Source: M55B177 sp034722275
GTDB taxonomy: Bacteria; Chloroflexota; Dehalococcoidia; GIF9; AB-539-J10
Length of the DNA stretch: 53,080 nucleotides
NCBI GenBank assembly: GCA_034722275.1
Contig: JAYENW010000034.1
Location: 1-53,080 of the forward strand
Direction: 5' to 3'
The position numbers were made by a program, and so were the translations under genes. The first letter of the stretch is position 1. Each line of letters begins with the position of its first letter. A model generated the notes under the pieces. The model did no database searches. It was given only the letters and a program-made list of their open reading frames with translations, and was not told the DNA's origin. Below are positions 33,783 through 42,412 of the stretch, piece after piece.

Positions 33783-34997
33783 ATGTTAGCTACTATTCCA
33801 GAGGCAATCGAGGATATAAAGAGAGGTAAATTCATTATTATTGTTGATGATGAAGCTCGCGAAAATGAAGGAGACCTGGCAATTGCTGCAGAAAAAATCA
33901 CACCTGAGGCAATAAATTTCATGACTCAGCAGGCTCGCGGGTTGATTTGTCTCCCCATTACAGGGAGAAGGCTCGACGAACTGAAAATCCCGCTGATGGT
34001 TCAAAATAATACTTCACGTCACCATACTGCCTTCACGGTCTCCGTCGAAGCGAAGGATAAGGTGACCACTGGAATCTCAGCCTTCGACCGTGCGCAAACC
34101 ATAAAAACAATACTCGACCCCAACACAAAGCCAGATGAATTGGTTTATCCAGGACACATATTCCCTATCCGAGCTAGGAATGGAGGGGCGTTGGTACGAG
34201 CAGGACATACAGAAGCTATTGTTGATTTAGCTAAATTGGCAGGACTTTATCCTGCGGGTGTCATATGTGAAATTATGAGTAAAGACGGCACCATGGCACG
34301 CTTACCTGAACTTGAGACTACGGCTGATAAACTCAAATTGAAGATGATAAGCATTGCTGATTTGATTGCTTACCGGCGTCGACACGAACGCTTAGTACAA
34401 AAAGTAGCTGAAGCCAAATTGCCTACTCGGTATGGTGAATTCGTCATCATGGCTTACAAGAGCATTGTGGATGTTGATGAGCATCTGGCTTTAGTTAAAG
34501 GTGATATATCTGGCGAATCACCAGTGTTGGTACGCGTCCACAGCGAGTGCCTTACGGGAGATGTCTTTGGCAGTTTGCGGTGTGATTGTGGCGAGCAAAT
34601 TACTCTGGCAATGCAAAAGATAGCTGATGAAGGGCGTGGTGTTTTCCTTTACATGAGGCAGGAAGGCAGAGGAATCGGATTCCATAACAAGATTAAAGCT
34701 TATGCTCTGCAAGACCAAGGGTTTGATACTGTTGAAGCCAATATAGCTTTGGGGTTTGCGCCAGACTTGAGAGATTATGGGATAGGTGCGCAGATTCTGG
34801 TTGATTTAGGTTTACATAATATTGAACTACTTACGAATAACCCTAAAAAAGTGGTTGGACTGGAAAGCTATGGCATTAAGATAGTGAAGACAGCACCATT
34901 GATAACTCAACCGAATCGTTATAATATCCACTATCTAGAAACTAAGCGAGCAAAAATGGGACATCTTCTCCCCTTAAATGGAAAAAAGGGGAAGTGA
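33783..34997 (+). CDS. ribBA: bifunctional DHBP synthase / GTP cyclohydrolase II
   Basis: Supplies both riboflavin precursors. Residues 1-200 are 3,4-dihydroxy-2-butanone 4-phosphate synthase, with the acidic loop DDEARENEGDL (22-32). Residues from about 205 are GTP cyclohydrolase II, with zinc ligands C256, C267 and C269 and the segment RQEGRGIGFHNK. At 404 residues it is a standard fusion with both halves complete. Translation of the ATG directly abuts the ribE stop. Confidence 0.96.
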   Translation: MLATIPEAIEDIKRGKFIIIVDDEARENEGDLAIAAEKITPEAINFMTQQARGLICLPITGRRLDELKIPLMVQNNTSRHHTAFTVSVEAKDKVTTGISAFDRAQTIKTILDPNTKPDELVYPGHIFPIRARNGGALVRAGHTEAIVDLAKLAGLYPAGVICEIMSKDGTMARLPELETTADKLKLKMISIADLIAYRRRHERLVQKVAEAKLPTRYGEFVIMAYKSIVDVDEHLALVKGDISGESPVLVRVHSECLTGDVFGSLRCDCGEQITLAMQKIADEGRGVFLYMRQEGRGIGFHNKIKAYALQDQGFDTVEANIALGFAPDLRDYGIGAQILVDLGLHNIELLTNNPKKVVGLESYGIKIVKTAPLITQPNRYNIHYLETKRAKMGHLLPLNGKKGK

Positions 34998-35061
34998 AGT
35001 TTTTCAGTGTTAAGATAAGACATTGTAACGCTGGTTAATCTTTTGCCAAAAGGAGGAATAC

Positions 35062-35529
35062 ATGGCTAAGAATTATGAAGGTTTATTATTGGGAAAAGGT
35101 CTGAAGTTAGCCGTAATTGTTGCTCGTTTTAACGAGCTGATCACTAAAAGATTACTCGAGGGAGCAAAAGACGCTTTACTACGCCACGGGGTTGAAGAAG
35201 AAGATATTGATGTTGCTTGGACACCAGGTTGTTTAGAGCTCTCTCTTGCAGCTCAAAAGTTGGCGCGGAGTGATAAATATAATGCCTTAATATGTCTGGG
35301 AGCTGTAATACGAGGTGGTACCCCACACTTTGAATATGTAGCCTCTGAGGTAAGCCGCGGGCTGGGCAAAGTAAATCTGGATGCTGGTATACCTGTAATA
35401 CACGGCATAATCACCGCAGATACCTTAGAACAAGCTCTACAGCGAGCTGGCACCAAAGAAGGCAATAAGGGCTTTCTTGCTGCAGTAAGCGCTATCGAAA
35501 TGGCAAACTTGCTTAAAGCTATTCCGTGA
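35062..35529 (+). CDS. ribH: 6,7-dimethyl-8-ribityllumazine synthase
   Basis: Condenses the RibD and RibBA products to lumazine, usually as a large icosahedral or pentameric assembly. Conserved segments are VARFNELITKRLLEGA near residue 20, TPGCLELSLAA near 54, and the GAVIRGGTPHFEYVA active-site stretch near 84. At 155 residues it is normal. AGGAGG lies 6 bases before the ATG. The 3' end overlaps the convergent EF-Tu-domain gene by about 11 bases. Confidence 0.96.
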   Translation: MAKNYEGLLLGKGLKLAVIVARFNELITKRLLEGAKDALLRHGVEEEDIDVAWTPGCLELSLAAQKLARSDKYNALICLGAVIRGGTPHFEYVASEVSRGLGKVNLDAGIPVIHGIITADTLEQALQRAGTKEGNKGFLAAVSAIEMANLLKAIP

Positions 35530-35773
35530 TCTTGTAAACTTTATCGCCTCGCCTTACTCGGTCAGGAACTTTTATACCTACAAGATCATCAGGCTTGGCT
35601 TCGCTGATATCAGCGCGATCAATTTGCATAGATTCCACGGTGAGGTCCATATCGGTAGTGCTACCTAAGATGTGGATTTTATCACCTACCTTCAAGTTGG
35701 CGCTCAACTGTACACCTGCCACTACAGGTTTAGCAAAAAAATCGCTTACCCTACCAACTTCTAGCTCCGGCAT
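35519..35773 (-). CDS. small translation-factor-like beta-barrel protein
   Basis: An 84-residue protein resembling domain 2 of EF-Tu-type GTPases, with the run VGDKIHILGSTTDMDLTVESMQID and KPDDLVGIKV. It has no GTPase domain, so it cannot be an elongation factor itself. Such stand-alone barrels are usually annotated as translation-factor-like proteins of unknown role. It has its own promoter and is convergent with ribH, overlapping its end. Confidence 0.75.
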   Translation of the reverse strand: MPELEVGRVSDFFAKPVVAGVQLSANLKVGDKIHILGSTTDMDLTVESMQIDRADISEAKPDDLVGIKVPDRVRRGDKVYKITE

Positions 35774-35803
35774 TTCTATACACCCCCTTACAGGTATAAA
35801 TAT

Positions 35804-35832
35804 AATATAAATCTTTTGTTACGGTAAATCAA
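35804..35832 (-). promoter_or_regulatory. candidate promoter of the EF-Tu-domain gene
   Basis: On the minus strand TTGATT (35832-35827) and TATATT (35809-35804) are 17 bases apart. The start codon lies about 30 bases downstream behind a GGGGGTG ribosome-binding site. Confidence 0.5.
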
Positions 35833-35952
35833 CCTCAAACCTGGCTTTAGAGTAAAAAACATTTACTTCAGGCGCAATGTGTTTCTTTGCATTGTTTGCC
35901 TTTGCCGTGCTAGACTATGTTTCCTTACACGATATAGCTGGAAGCCAGAAAT

Positions 35953-36738
35953 ATGATAGAAAATTCCTTGATGAAAGAACTTCTGGAAGCAGGTGCTCAT
36001 TTTGGTCATCATACTAGCTACTGGCATCCCAAAATGAGTAAATATATCTTTACCCAGCGCAATAGTATTCACATCATTGACTTGGAAAAAACAGTTATGC
36101 TATTAAGTGAGGCATATACTTTTATCCGTGACTTAACAGCTAATGGAGAGAATATCCTTTTCGTGGGTACTAAAAAACAAGCTCAACAGATAATAGAGGA
36201 AGAAGCCAAAAGATGTGGTATGTGCTATGTCAACCAGAGATGGCTAGGGGGAATGTTAACTAATTTCGCCACTATACAAACTCGGATTGACCATTTAGTT
36301 CGCTTAGAGGATCAAAGACAAAGAGGTGAATTTGAGCAACTGCCAAAAAAGGAGAGGTTAAAACTAGACAAAGAAGTTCTACGATTAAATACCCAAACGG
36401 GGGGTTTCAAGGAAATGACTACTCTTCCGGGAGCTGTTTTTCTCAGTGATCCCACGAAAGACAGAATTGCCCTTGCTGAAGCTAAAAAGATGAACATTCC
36501 AGTGGTAGCTATTGTGGATACTAATTGTAATCCAGATGATATTGACTATCCCATTCCTGCCAATGACGATGCTATCAAGACAATCAAGTTGCTCTGCAGC
36601 AAGATTGCTGATGCTGTACTTGAGGGTAAAAAGCTACAGGTTTCCCAAGAAGCTGAAGCTGGTGAATTGACTCCAACAGAATCAGAGGAGGCAGTTGAAA
36701 TTCTGGGTTCTTATACCTTTGAACCAGAGGAAAGTTAG
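35953..36738 (+). CDS. rpsB: 30S ribosomal protein S2
   Basis: Structural protein of the small subunit. The start MIENSLMKELLEAGAHFGHH aligns with the usual S2 N-terminus, followed by NPKM-like HPKMSKYIF and the conserved WLGGMLTNF, and IPVVAIVDTNC near residue 180. At 261 residues with an acidic tail it is of normal length. It begins a translation/lipid gene cluster and is followed by tsf after 17 bases. Confidence 0.97.
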   Translation: MIENSLMKELLEAGAHFGHHTSYWHPKMSKYIFTQRNSIHIIDLEKTVMLLSEAYTFIRDLTANGENILFVGTKKQAQQIIEEEAKRCGMCYVNQRWLGGMLTNFATIQTRIDHLVRLEDQRQRGEFEQLPKKERLKLDKEVLRLNTQTGGFKEMTTLPGAVFLSDPTKDRIALAEAKKMNIPVVAIVDTNCNPDDIDYPIPANDDAIKTIKLLCSKIADAVLEGKKLQVSQEAEAGELTPTESEEAVEILGSYTFEPEES

Positions 36739-36755
36739 ATTTTAAAGTTACTGCA

Positions 36756-37259
36756 ATGGAGATTTCTGTTCAAGATATAAAGAAAATAAGAGATAGGGTT
36801 GGTGTTGGTATGCTTGCGTGCAAAAATGCTTTATCAGAGGCGGACGGAGATGTAGAAAGAGCAATTGAAATCTTGGAAAGCCGGGGGCTAAAAATTGCTG
36901 ATAAGAAGAAGGAGAACGCTATCGGCGAAGGTATAGTAGAAGCTTATATTCATCACACTGGAAAAATAGGAGCTCTGGTAGAGTTAAACTGTGAAACTGA
37001 CTTTGTAGCTCGTACCAGTGAGTTCAAAGAGCTGGCACATAACTTAGCTATGCAAATAGCTGCTACAGCGCCCCAATATATCGCCTCTGAAGAAATGAAA
37101 CCTGAAGCGCAATTAGACCCTCAAAATGTTTGTCTCCTTGATCAACCGTTTATCAAGGAACCTACCAAAACCATAAAGGAAATCGTCACTGAAACAATAG
37201 CCAAAGTAGGCGAGAATATAAAGATAAAAAGATTCGCCAGATTTGAGCTTGGTTATTGA
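36756..37259 (+). CDS. tsf: elongation factor Ts
   Basis: Nucleotide exchange factor for EF-Tu. The N-terminal helical domain (VGMLACKNAL, residues about 17-26) and the core NCETDFVAR (about 78-86) are present. At 167 residues it is much shorter than the 280-residue E. coli form and even below the 196-residue Thermus form. One core subdomain and the coiled coil are missing, as in other short EF-Ts. No frameshift is evident. The UMP kinase gene that normally follows is not there. Confidence 0.95.
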   Translation: MEISVQDIKKIRDRVGVGMLACKNALSEADGDVERAIEILESRGLKIADKKKENAIGEGIVEAYIHHTGKIGALVELNCETDFVARTSEFKELAHNLAMQIAATAPQYIASEEMKPEAQLDPQNVCLLDQPFIKEPTKTIKEIVTETIAKVGENIKIKRFARFELGY

Positions 37260-37321
37260 GTTCAAAGTGGCAACCCAACATAATTCTGCACTTTTAAGAA
37301 GAAGCATAAAAGAGATTGACA

Positions 37322-37879
37322 ATGATTCAGGAAATACTTACTGAATTGAATTCAAGGATGCAGAAGGCAGTAGACGGATTCGTCAAGGAGTTAGCTAGCA
37401 TCCGCACGGGGCGAGCTACTCCAAGTCTAGTTGACAATATCGTGATTAATTATCATGGTAGTTTCATTCCACTTCAACAACTTGCCAGTATATCCACACC
37501 CAAAGCTGATTCAATCATAATTCAGCCTTGGGACCGGACTACATTGAAAGATATTCAAAAAGCCATCACCAAAGCCAATATCGGACTTAATCCGCAAGGC
37601 GAAGGCGGCTTAATTAGGCTCCCAATCCCCCCTCTCAGCGAAGAGCGCCGTAATGAGCTAGCCAAATTAATATCCAGGAGAGTTGAAGAGCGTCGGGTTA
37701 CATTACGTAACATACGGCGAGATGAGATTGAAAGATTAAGGGAAATGGAGAAAAACAAGGAAATATCCCAAGACCAATTTAAAAATACTGTCAAAGAAAT
37801 TGATGAACTCAGTAATAGTTTTATAGATAAAGTGAACCAGATAGGACAAGATAAAGAAAAAGAAATAAAAGAAGTGTGA
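37322..37879 (+). CDS. frr: ribosome recycling factor
   Basis: Splits post-termination ribosomes with EF-G. The N-terminus MIQEILTELNSRMQKAVDGF, the IRTGRATPSLVDNI segment and the C-terminal long helix KEIDELSNSFIDKVNQI are typical. At 185 residues the ATG at 37322 gives exactly the usual size, so I prefer it over the TTG at 37316. It is preceded by tsf at 62 bases and followed by cdsA at 46 bases. Neither gap is large enough for pyrH or uppS. Confidence 0.97.
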   Translation: MIQEILTELNSRMQKAVDGFVKELASIRTGRATPSLVDNIVINYHGSFIPLQQLASISTPKADSIIIQPWDRTTLKDIQKAITKANIGLNPQGEGGLIRLPIPPLSEERRNELAKLISRRVEERRVTLRNIRRDEIERLREMEKNKEISQDQFKNTVKEIDELSNSFIDKVNQIGQDKEKEIKEV

Positions 37880-37925
37880 GTAAATTGCCGATTCTTTGCA
37901 GGCTGAAAACTGCTAAAATACAGCT

Positions 37926-38771
37926 ATGCTCAAACAGAGAGTTATTTCTGCTGCTGTATTATTGCCCGTTATCATCCTGCTTATCTGGTTAGGTGATCTC
38001 TGGTTCAGTTTTTTCATCGCTGCTGCAGCATTAGCAGGCACTTTTGAGTTTTACCATATGGCTCAAACTCCTCCCCTGACAGCGGAGATAAATCAAGCTA
38101 ACGTCATAAACCGTTCTCTGATTTGCTTTGGCTTGCTATGGTCGCTGGCAATAACTTTAAGCCCTTTATTCCTTTACTATAAAACTATCAACTGCTTCCC
38201 CATAATCATGACATTTGGCACAGTAATATCGCTCATCTGGATATTATGTCTAACTGATAGGGAAAAAGCTTTCTATAAATGGGCCTGGATTGTAGCCGGC
38301 GTTCTCTATATTGGATGGATGCTCAGCTATTGGCTGGATTTGCGTTTTTTGGAAGAAGGAAGAAATTGGGTATATTTAGCTATGTTTACCACATTTGCCA
38401 ATGATACCGGCGCCTTTTTTATTGGAAGAAGATGGGGCAAACATCAACTGGCCCACATTATAAGCCCTGGTAAAACCTGGGAGGGAGCTTTAGGTGGGAT
38501 GATATGCGCCATTGCCGCTGCTATCGTAATAGCTATCATCCTTAACCTCATTTCCTTCTTTTCTATAAGATGCTGGCAAGCAATATTGCTTGGCTTCCTT
38601 ATCAGTCTTTTTGCTCAGTTTGGTGATCTTGTCGAATCTCTTCTTAAACGCAACGCAGATGTAAAAGATGCCGGTGGATTGATACCAGGACATGGTGGTA
38701 TCCTCGACCGCTTCGATAGCCTTATCTTTGTTGGGCCGATAGTGTACTATTGTGTATTATGGGTGATTTAA
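37926..38771 (+). CDS. cdsA: phosphatidate cytidylyltransferase
   Basis: Integral membrane enzyme making CDP-diacylglycerol for phospholipids. Several hydrophobic helices are visible. The family signature is in the last 70 residues (FGDLVESLLKRNADVKDAGG, then PGHGGILDRFDSL). At 281 residues it is normal. The stop overlaps the dxr start. Upstream uppS, its usual neighbour, is missing. Confidence 0.95.
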   Translation: MLKQRVISAAVLLPVIILLIWLGDLWFSFFIAAAALAGTFEFYHMAQTPPLTAEINQANVINRSLICFGLLWSLAITLSPLFLYYKTINCFPIIMTFGTVISLIWILCLTDREKAFYKWAWIVAGVLYIGWMLSYWLDLRFLEEGRNWVYLAMFTTFANDTGAFFIGRRWGKHQLAHIISPGKTWEGALGGMICAIAAAIVIAIILNLISFFSIRCWQAILLGFLISLFAQFGDLVESLLKRNADVKDAGGLIPGHGGILDRFDSLIFVGPIVYYCVLWVI

Positions 38772-39970
38772 AGAGAATAATTCTTCTAGGTTCCACAGGT
38801 TCTATAGGACAGCAAGTCCTGGACGTAATCCGTATCTTCCCCGGAAAATTTAAAGTAATAGGATTGGCAGGCGGGAAAAACTTGGAACTCCTTGACAAGC
38901 AAATTAAGGAGTTCCAGCCTAAAGTATTCTATTCTTATGCCAATCCTGACCTCGGTCGTAAAAAAGAATTCTTGACTATGGAAGAAATGGCTAGCCTTCC
39001 TGAAGCTGACCTCGTAGTTGTAGCTACCTCAGGTAAAGCAGGTTTAAGTGCTACCCTGGCAGGCATAAGAGCAGGAAAAACATTAGCGCTAGCCAATAAA
39101 GAAGTTTTGGTAATGGCCGGCGAAATCATAAACAAAGAAATCAATCTCCACCAGGCCAGAATTCTTCCTATAGATAGTGAACATAGCGCTATCTGGCAAT
39201 GCTTGCAGGGGGAAAAAACAAAACCACGAGGACTTATCTTAACCGCTTCCGGAGGCCCTTTCTGCCACTATTCACCACAACAACTAGAGAAAGTAACCGT
39301 GGAGCGAGCTCTCCATCATCCTACATGGAAAATGGGGAAGAAGGTGACTATTGATTCCGCCACGCTTATGAATAAAGGATTGGAAATCATCGAAGCTCAC
39401 TGGCTCTTTGATATTCCCTTTGAAAATATTAAAGTGCTGATTCATCCTCAGTGCATCGTTCATTCTCTAGTGGAATTTGCCGATGGCTCTACAAAAGCTC
39501 AGCTCAGTATTCCCGATATGCGGTTACCTATCCAGTACGCCCTCACCTATCCACAACATCTCACTAATTGGCAACTACCACAACTTGATTGGAGTAAAAT
39601 CCGCGCTCTTACCTTTGATAATGTAGACTACAATAAATTTCCCTGCCTCAAGTTAGCATCAGATGCTGCTAAGCTAGGGGGAACTTATCCAGCAGTGCTT
39701 TGCGCTGCCGATGAAATAGCTACGGAACTCTTTTTAAACCAGAGAATTGCTTTTACTGATATAGCCAGGATTGCGCAAGGAACATTGGAGCAACATCAAG
39801 GCATCTCACATCCATCGCTAGAAGAAATCTTAGCTGCAGATGTTTGGGCCAGAAAATTTGCTGCTTCGCTCTTGAACCACCCTAAAACGCAATTTTCGGT
39901 CAAGCAAAAGCTACTAAACCAATCAGCAGCGCCAGCGTTTATCTCTAGCAAGAAAAGAAATAAGAAATGA
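38759..39970 (+). CDS. dxr: 1-deoxy-D-xylulose 5-phosphate reductoisomerase
   Basis: First committed step of the MEP isoprenoid pathway. The NADPH motif GSTGSIGQQVLDV is at residues about 11-23, the metal and substrate segment PIDSEHSAIWQCL near 137, and SGGPF plus HPTWKMGKKVTIDSAT in the middle. At 403 residues it is standard. I chose ATG 38759, which overlaps the cdsA stop; a TTG at 38750 is less likely. The end overlaps rseP in an ATGA arrangement. Confidence 0.96.
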   Translation: MGDLKRIILLGSTGSIGQQVLDVIRIFPGKFKVIGLAGGKNLELLDKQIKEFQPKVFYSYANPDLGRKKEFLTMEEMASLPEADLVVVATSGKAGLSATLAGIRAGKTLALANKEVLVMAGEIINKEINLHQARILPIDSEHSAIWQCLQGEKTKPRGLILTASGGPFCHYSPQQLEKVTVERALHHPTWKMGKKVTIDSATLMNKGLEIIEAHWLFDIPFENIKVLIHPQCIVHSLVEFADGSTKAQLSIPDMRLPIQYALTYPQHLTNWQLPQLDWSKIRALTFDNVDYNKFPCLKLASDAAKLGGTYPAVLCAADEIATELFLNQRIAFTDIARIAQGTLEQHQGISHPSLEEILAADVWARKFAASLLNHPKTQFSVKQKLLNQSAAPAFISSKKRNKK

Positions 39971-41295
39971 ATATTCTCCTTATTGTTGTTCTCTTTGTTA
40001 TTGCTCTTTTCATTACCATCGTTATTCACGAACTTGGGCATTTTGTCACCGCCAAACGTGCTGGGGTAAAGGTGGAAGAGTTTGGCTTGGGCTTCCCACC
40101 ACGAATCTACAGCATTAAACGAGGGGAGACAGTGTATTCGATTAACGCTATCCCCGTAGGCGCTTTTGTTAAAGCTGCAGGCGAAGATGACCCCACAGTA
40201 CCTCGCAGTTTAGCTGGCAAGGGACCCTGGACCAGGCTGAGAGTTTATGCAGCCGGCCCACTGGCTAATATCTTTCTTGCCTTTATCCTTTTTAGCGCCT
40301 TTTTTATGCTCCCCTCGAGTGTAATTACTGGCAATGGGGTCATGGTTCATTCCATAATGGAAAATTCACCTGCTGCAGAAGCGGGCCTCGCGCCAGGGGA
40401 TGTGATACTTAAGGTAAACGATGAGCCCATCTATACATGGACAGATATGCAGACAATAATAAATTCCAGCCAAGAGGGTGAGGAAATAACTCTAATTTTG
40501 CAAAGAGATGGAAAGCAGAAGGAATGCATTTTAGAACCACAATTTGACTCTACACAGCAACGGTGGATGATAGGGGTTCTGCTTTGCTGGAATATGGTGA
40601 GCCAGGTGAACGAAAATTCGCCAGCATATGAAGCTGGTATCAGGCCAGGAGATACCATCATAAACATCAATAAAAAACCTGTATATAATCTTGAAAGTAT
40701 GTCTTTTGCCCTGCAATCCATCAAAGATGGAGAGGAAACATGCTTATCTTTGTATCGAGGGGAAAAAGAGATTTCAGTCACTGTGAGGAATATTAGCACC
40801 AGCGAGATAACGACGTTTTCTCCTGAGGGAATAGGTATTAAAATGCACTGGGTAGATGGAACTCTTATTGAGCAACAACATCTCCCGGTGTGGAAAGCTA
40901 TCTATCTGGGAGGTAAGTATATTGTTAGCTTCCCAGCATTAATAATAGAAGCTATACCTCTGATCAAGGCAGAACCTGGTAATGCCCTGGTGGGACCAAT
41001 AGGAGCAGGTCAATTAACTATTGAGGTGATCAGATTATCTGGGCTGAGTAATATATTGTTTATGGCTGGCATTATCAGCATCGGTCTTGGATTATTCAAT
41101 TTCCTCCCCTTACCTCCTTTAGATGGAGGAGGAATGCTGGTGGCTTTTATCGAGGGCTTAAGGCGAGGAAAACGCCTTTCGCAGCAGGCAATACACCTCA
41201 CTTATACTATAGGTACTATTATCATAATCGCGCTGGCTGTGGCTATAACCTTTAATGATATCCTGCGTCTTATTAGCAGGGAAAGCTTTATATGA
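39967..41295 (+). CDS. rseP: RIP metalloprotease RseP (site-2 protease family)
   Basis: Membrane zinc protease that cleaves membrane-bound anti-sigma factors or signal peptides. The HELGHF site is H21, E22, H25 within the first helix. Two PDZ domains follow (about residues 110-190 and 195-275), and the second metal-ligand motif LPLPPLDGGG is near residue 385. At 442 residues it is full length. It overlaps dxr at its start and ispG at its end, so the isoprenoid genes and the protease are translated as a block. Confidence 0.95.
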   Translation: MNILLIVVLFVIALFITIVIHELGHFVTAKRAGVKVEEFGLGFPPRIYSIKRGETVYSINAIPVGAFVKAAGEDDPTVPRSLAGKGPWTRLRVYAAGPLANIFLAFILFSAFFMLPSSVITGNGVMVHSIMENSPAAEAGLAPGDVILKVNDEPIYTWTDMQTIINSSQEGEEITLILQRDGKQKECILEPQFDSTQQRWMIGVLLCWNMVSQVNENSPAYEAGIRPGDTIININKKPVYNLESMSFALQSIKDGEETCLSLYRGEKEISVTVRNISTSEITTFSPEGIGIKMHWVDGTLIEQQHLPVWKAIYLGGKYIVSFPALIIEAIPLIKAEPGNALVGPIGAGQLTIEVIRLSGLSNILFMAGIISIGLGLFNFLPLPPLDGGGMLVAFIEGLRRGKRLSQQAIHLTYTIGTIIIIALAVAITFNDILRLISRESFI

Positions 41296-42338
41296 TGAGT
41301 CGTCGAACTTCTATACCTTTGAGAATTGGCAGAGTTACAGTTGGTGACGGTGCACCAATTGCAGTGCAGTCCATGACCAAGACTGACACGCGAAATACTA
41401 AAGCTACCATAAATCAGATCAAGGAATTGGAAGAATGTGGCTGTGAAATAGTACGAATGGCTGTGCCAGATAAAGAAGCGGCTGAAGCTATTCTGACAAT
41501 AAAAAGACAGATATCCTTGCCACTCATTGCTGACATACATTTTGATTATCGTTTAGCTCTGGCGGCATTACAATCTGGCGTTGATGGACTCCGTCTCAAT
41601 CCTGGTAATATGGGCGATAGGAAACAAATTGCTCAGGTGGTAAAAGCCGCTAGAGAGAGGGAAACACCTATCCGCATTGGCATGAATGCTGGTAGTCTGC
41701 CGGCAACTTTCAAACCTCAATTTCCCGTGGCTGAGCGGATGGTGGATATGGCAATGGAGCAGGTAAAATTCATGGAAAGCCTGGATTTCAATTTAATTAA
41801 GGTTTCGTTGAAAGCTTTTGATGTGCTCACTACTGTCCAGGCCTATAAAATGATTGCTGACAAAACACCTTACCCATTACATTTAGGTATCACTGAAGCT
41901 GGACTCCCTCGGGCTGGAGCCATAAGAAGCGCTATCGGGATTGGGATTCTCCTTTACCAGGGGATAGGGGATACGATTCGCGTCTCTCTTACTGCCCATC
42001 CTTGTGAGGAGGTTTTTGCCGCTTATGAAATTTTGAAAACTCTGGGGTTGCGCCAGAGAGGAGCAACTCTGGTAAGCTGTCCTTCCTGTGGTCGAGCCGA
42101 AGTAGATGTGGTTAGATTAGCTCAGGAAGTGGATAAATATCTAGAAAAAGTAGCTCAGCCAATCAAGGTAGCGGTTATGGGCTGTGTGGTTAATGGGGCA
42201 GGTGAGGCTAAAGATGCTGATGTTGGTATTGCTTGCGGCAAAGGCAAAGGCGCTATATTTAAGAGAGGTAAAGTGATAGGCACGGTGACTGAGGAAAAAC
42301 TCCTGGAAACCCTAATCACGGAAATAAACTCTCTTTAA
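41292..42338 (+). CDS. ispG: 4-hydroxy-3-methylbut-2-en-1-yl diphosphate synthase
   Basis: Iron-sulfur enzyme late in the MEP pathway. The barrel domain has AVQSMTKTDTRN at about residues 18-29 and GLRLNPGNMG near 100. The cluster domain has SCPSCGR (about residues 258-264) and GCVVNGAGEA (about 297-306), providing the three cysteines and the glutamate. At 348 residues it is standard for the bacterial type. Two adjacent ATG codons are possible starts. It overlaps the rseP stop. Confidence 0.96.
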   Translation: MMSRRTSIPLRIGRVTVGDGAPIAVQSMTKTDTRNTKATINQIKELEECGCEIVRMAVPDKEAAEAILTIKRQISLPLIADIHFDYRLALAALQSGVDGLRLNPGNMGDRKQIAQVVKAARERETPIRIGMNAGSLPATFKPQFPVAERMVDMAMEQVKFMESLDFNLIKVSLKAFDVLTTVQAYKMIADKTPYPLHLGITEAGLPRAGAIRSAIGIGILLYQGIGDTIRVSLTAHPCEEVFAAYEILKTLGLRQRGATLVSCPSCGRAEVDVVRLAQEVDKYLEKVAQPIKVAVMGCVVNGAGEAKDADVGIACGKGKGAIFKRGKVIGTVTEEKLLETLITEINSL

Positions 42339-42412
42339 AGCAAACATATTTTCTCTTGAAGAAATAGTATCGAGATGAGATAATTGAGATTCGAATATCT
42401 GGAGTTGACATA

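Noticed and set aside
36756..37259. tsf as a truncated gene
   Set aside because: Core EF-Tu contact residues are present and short EF-Ts forms are known in other phyla; the end is followed by normal spacing to frr.
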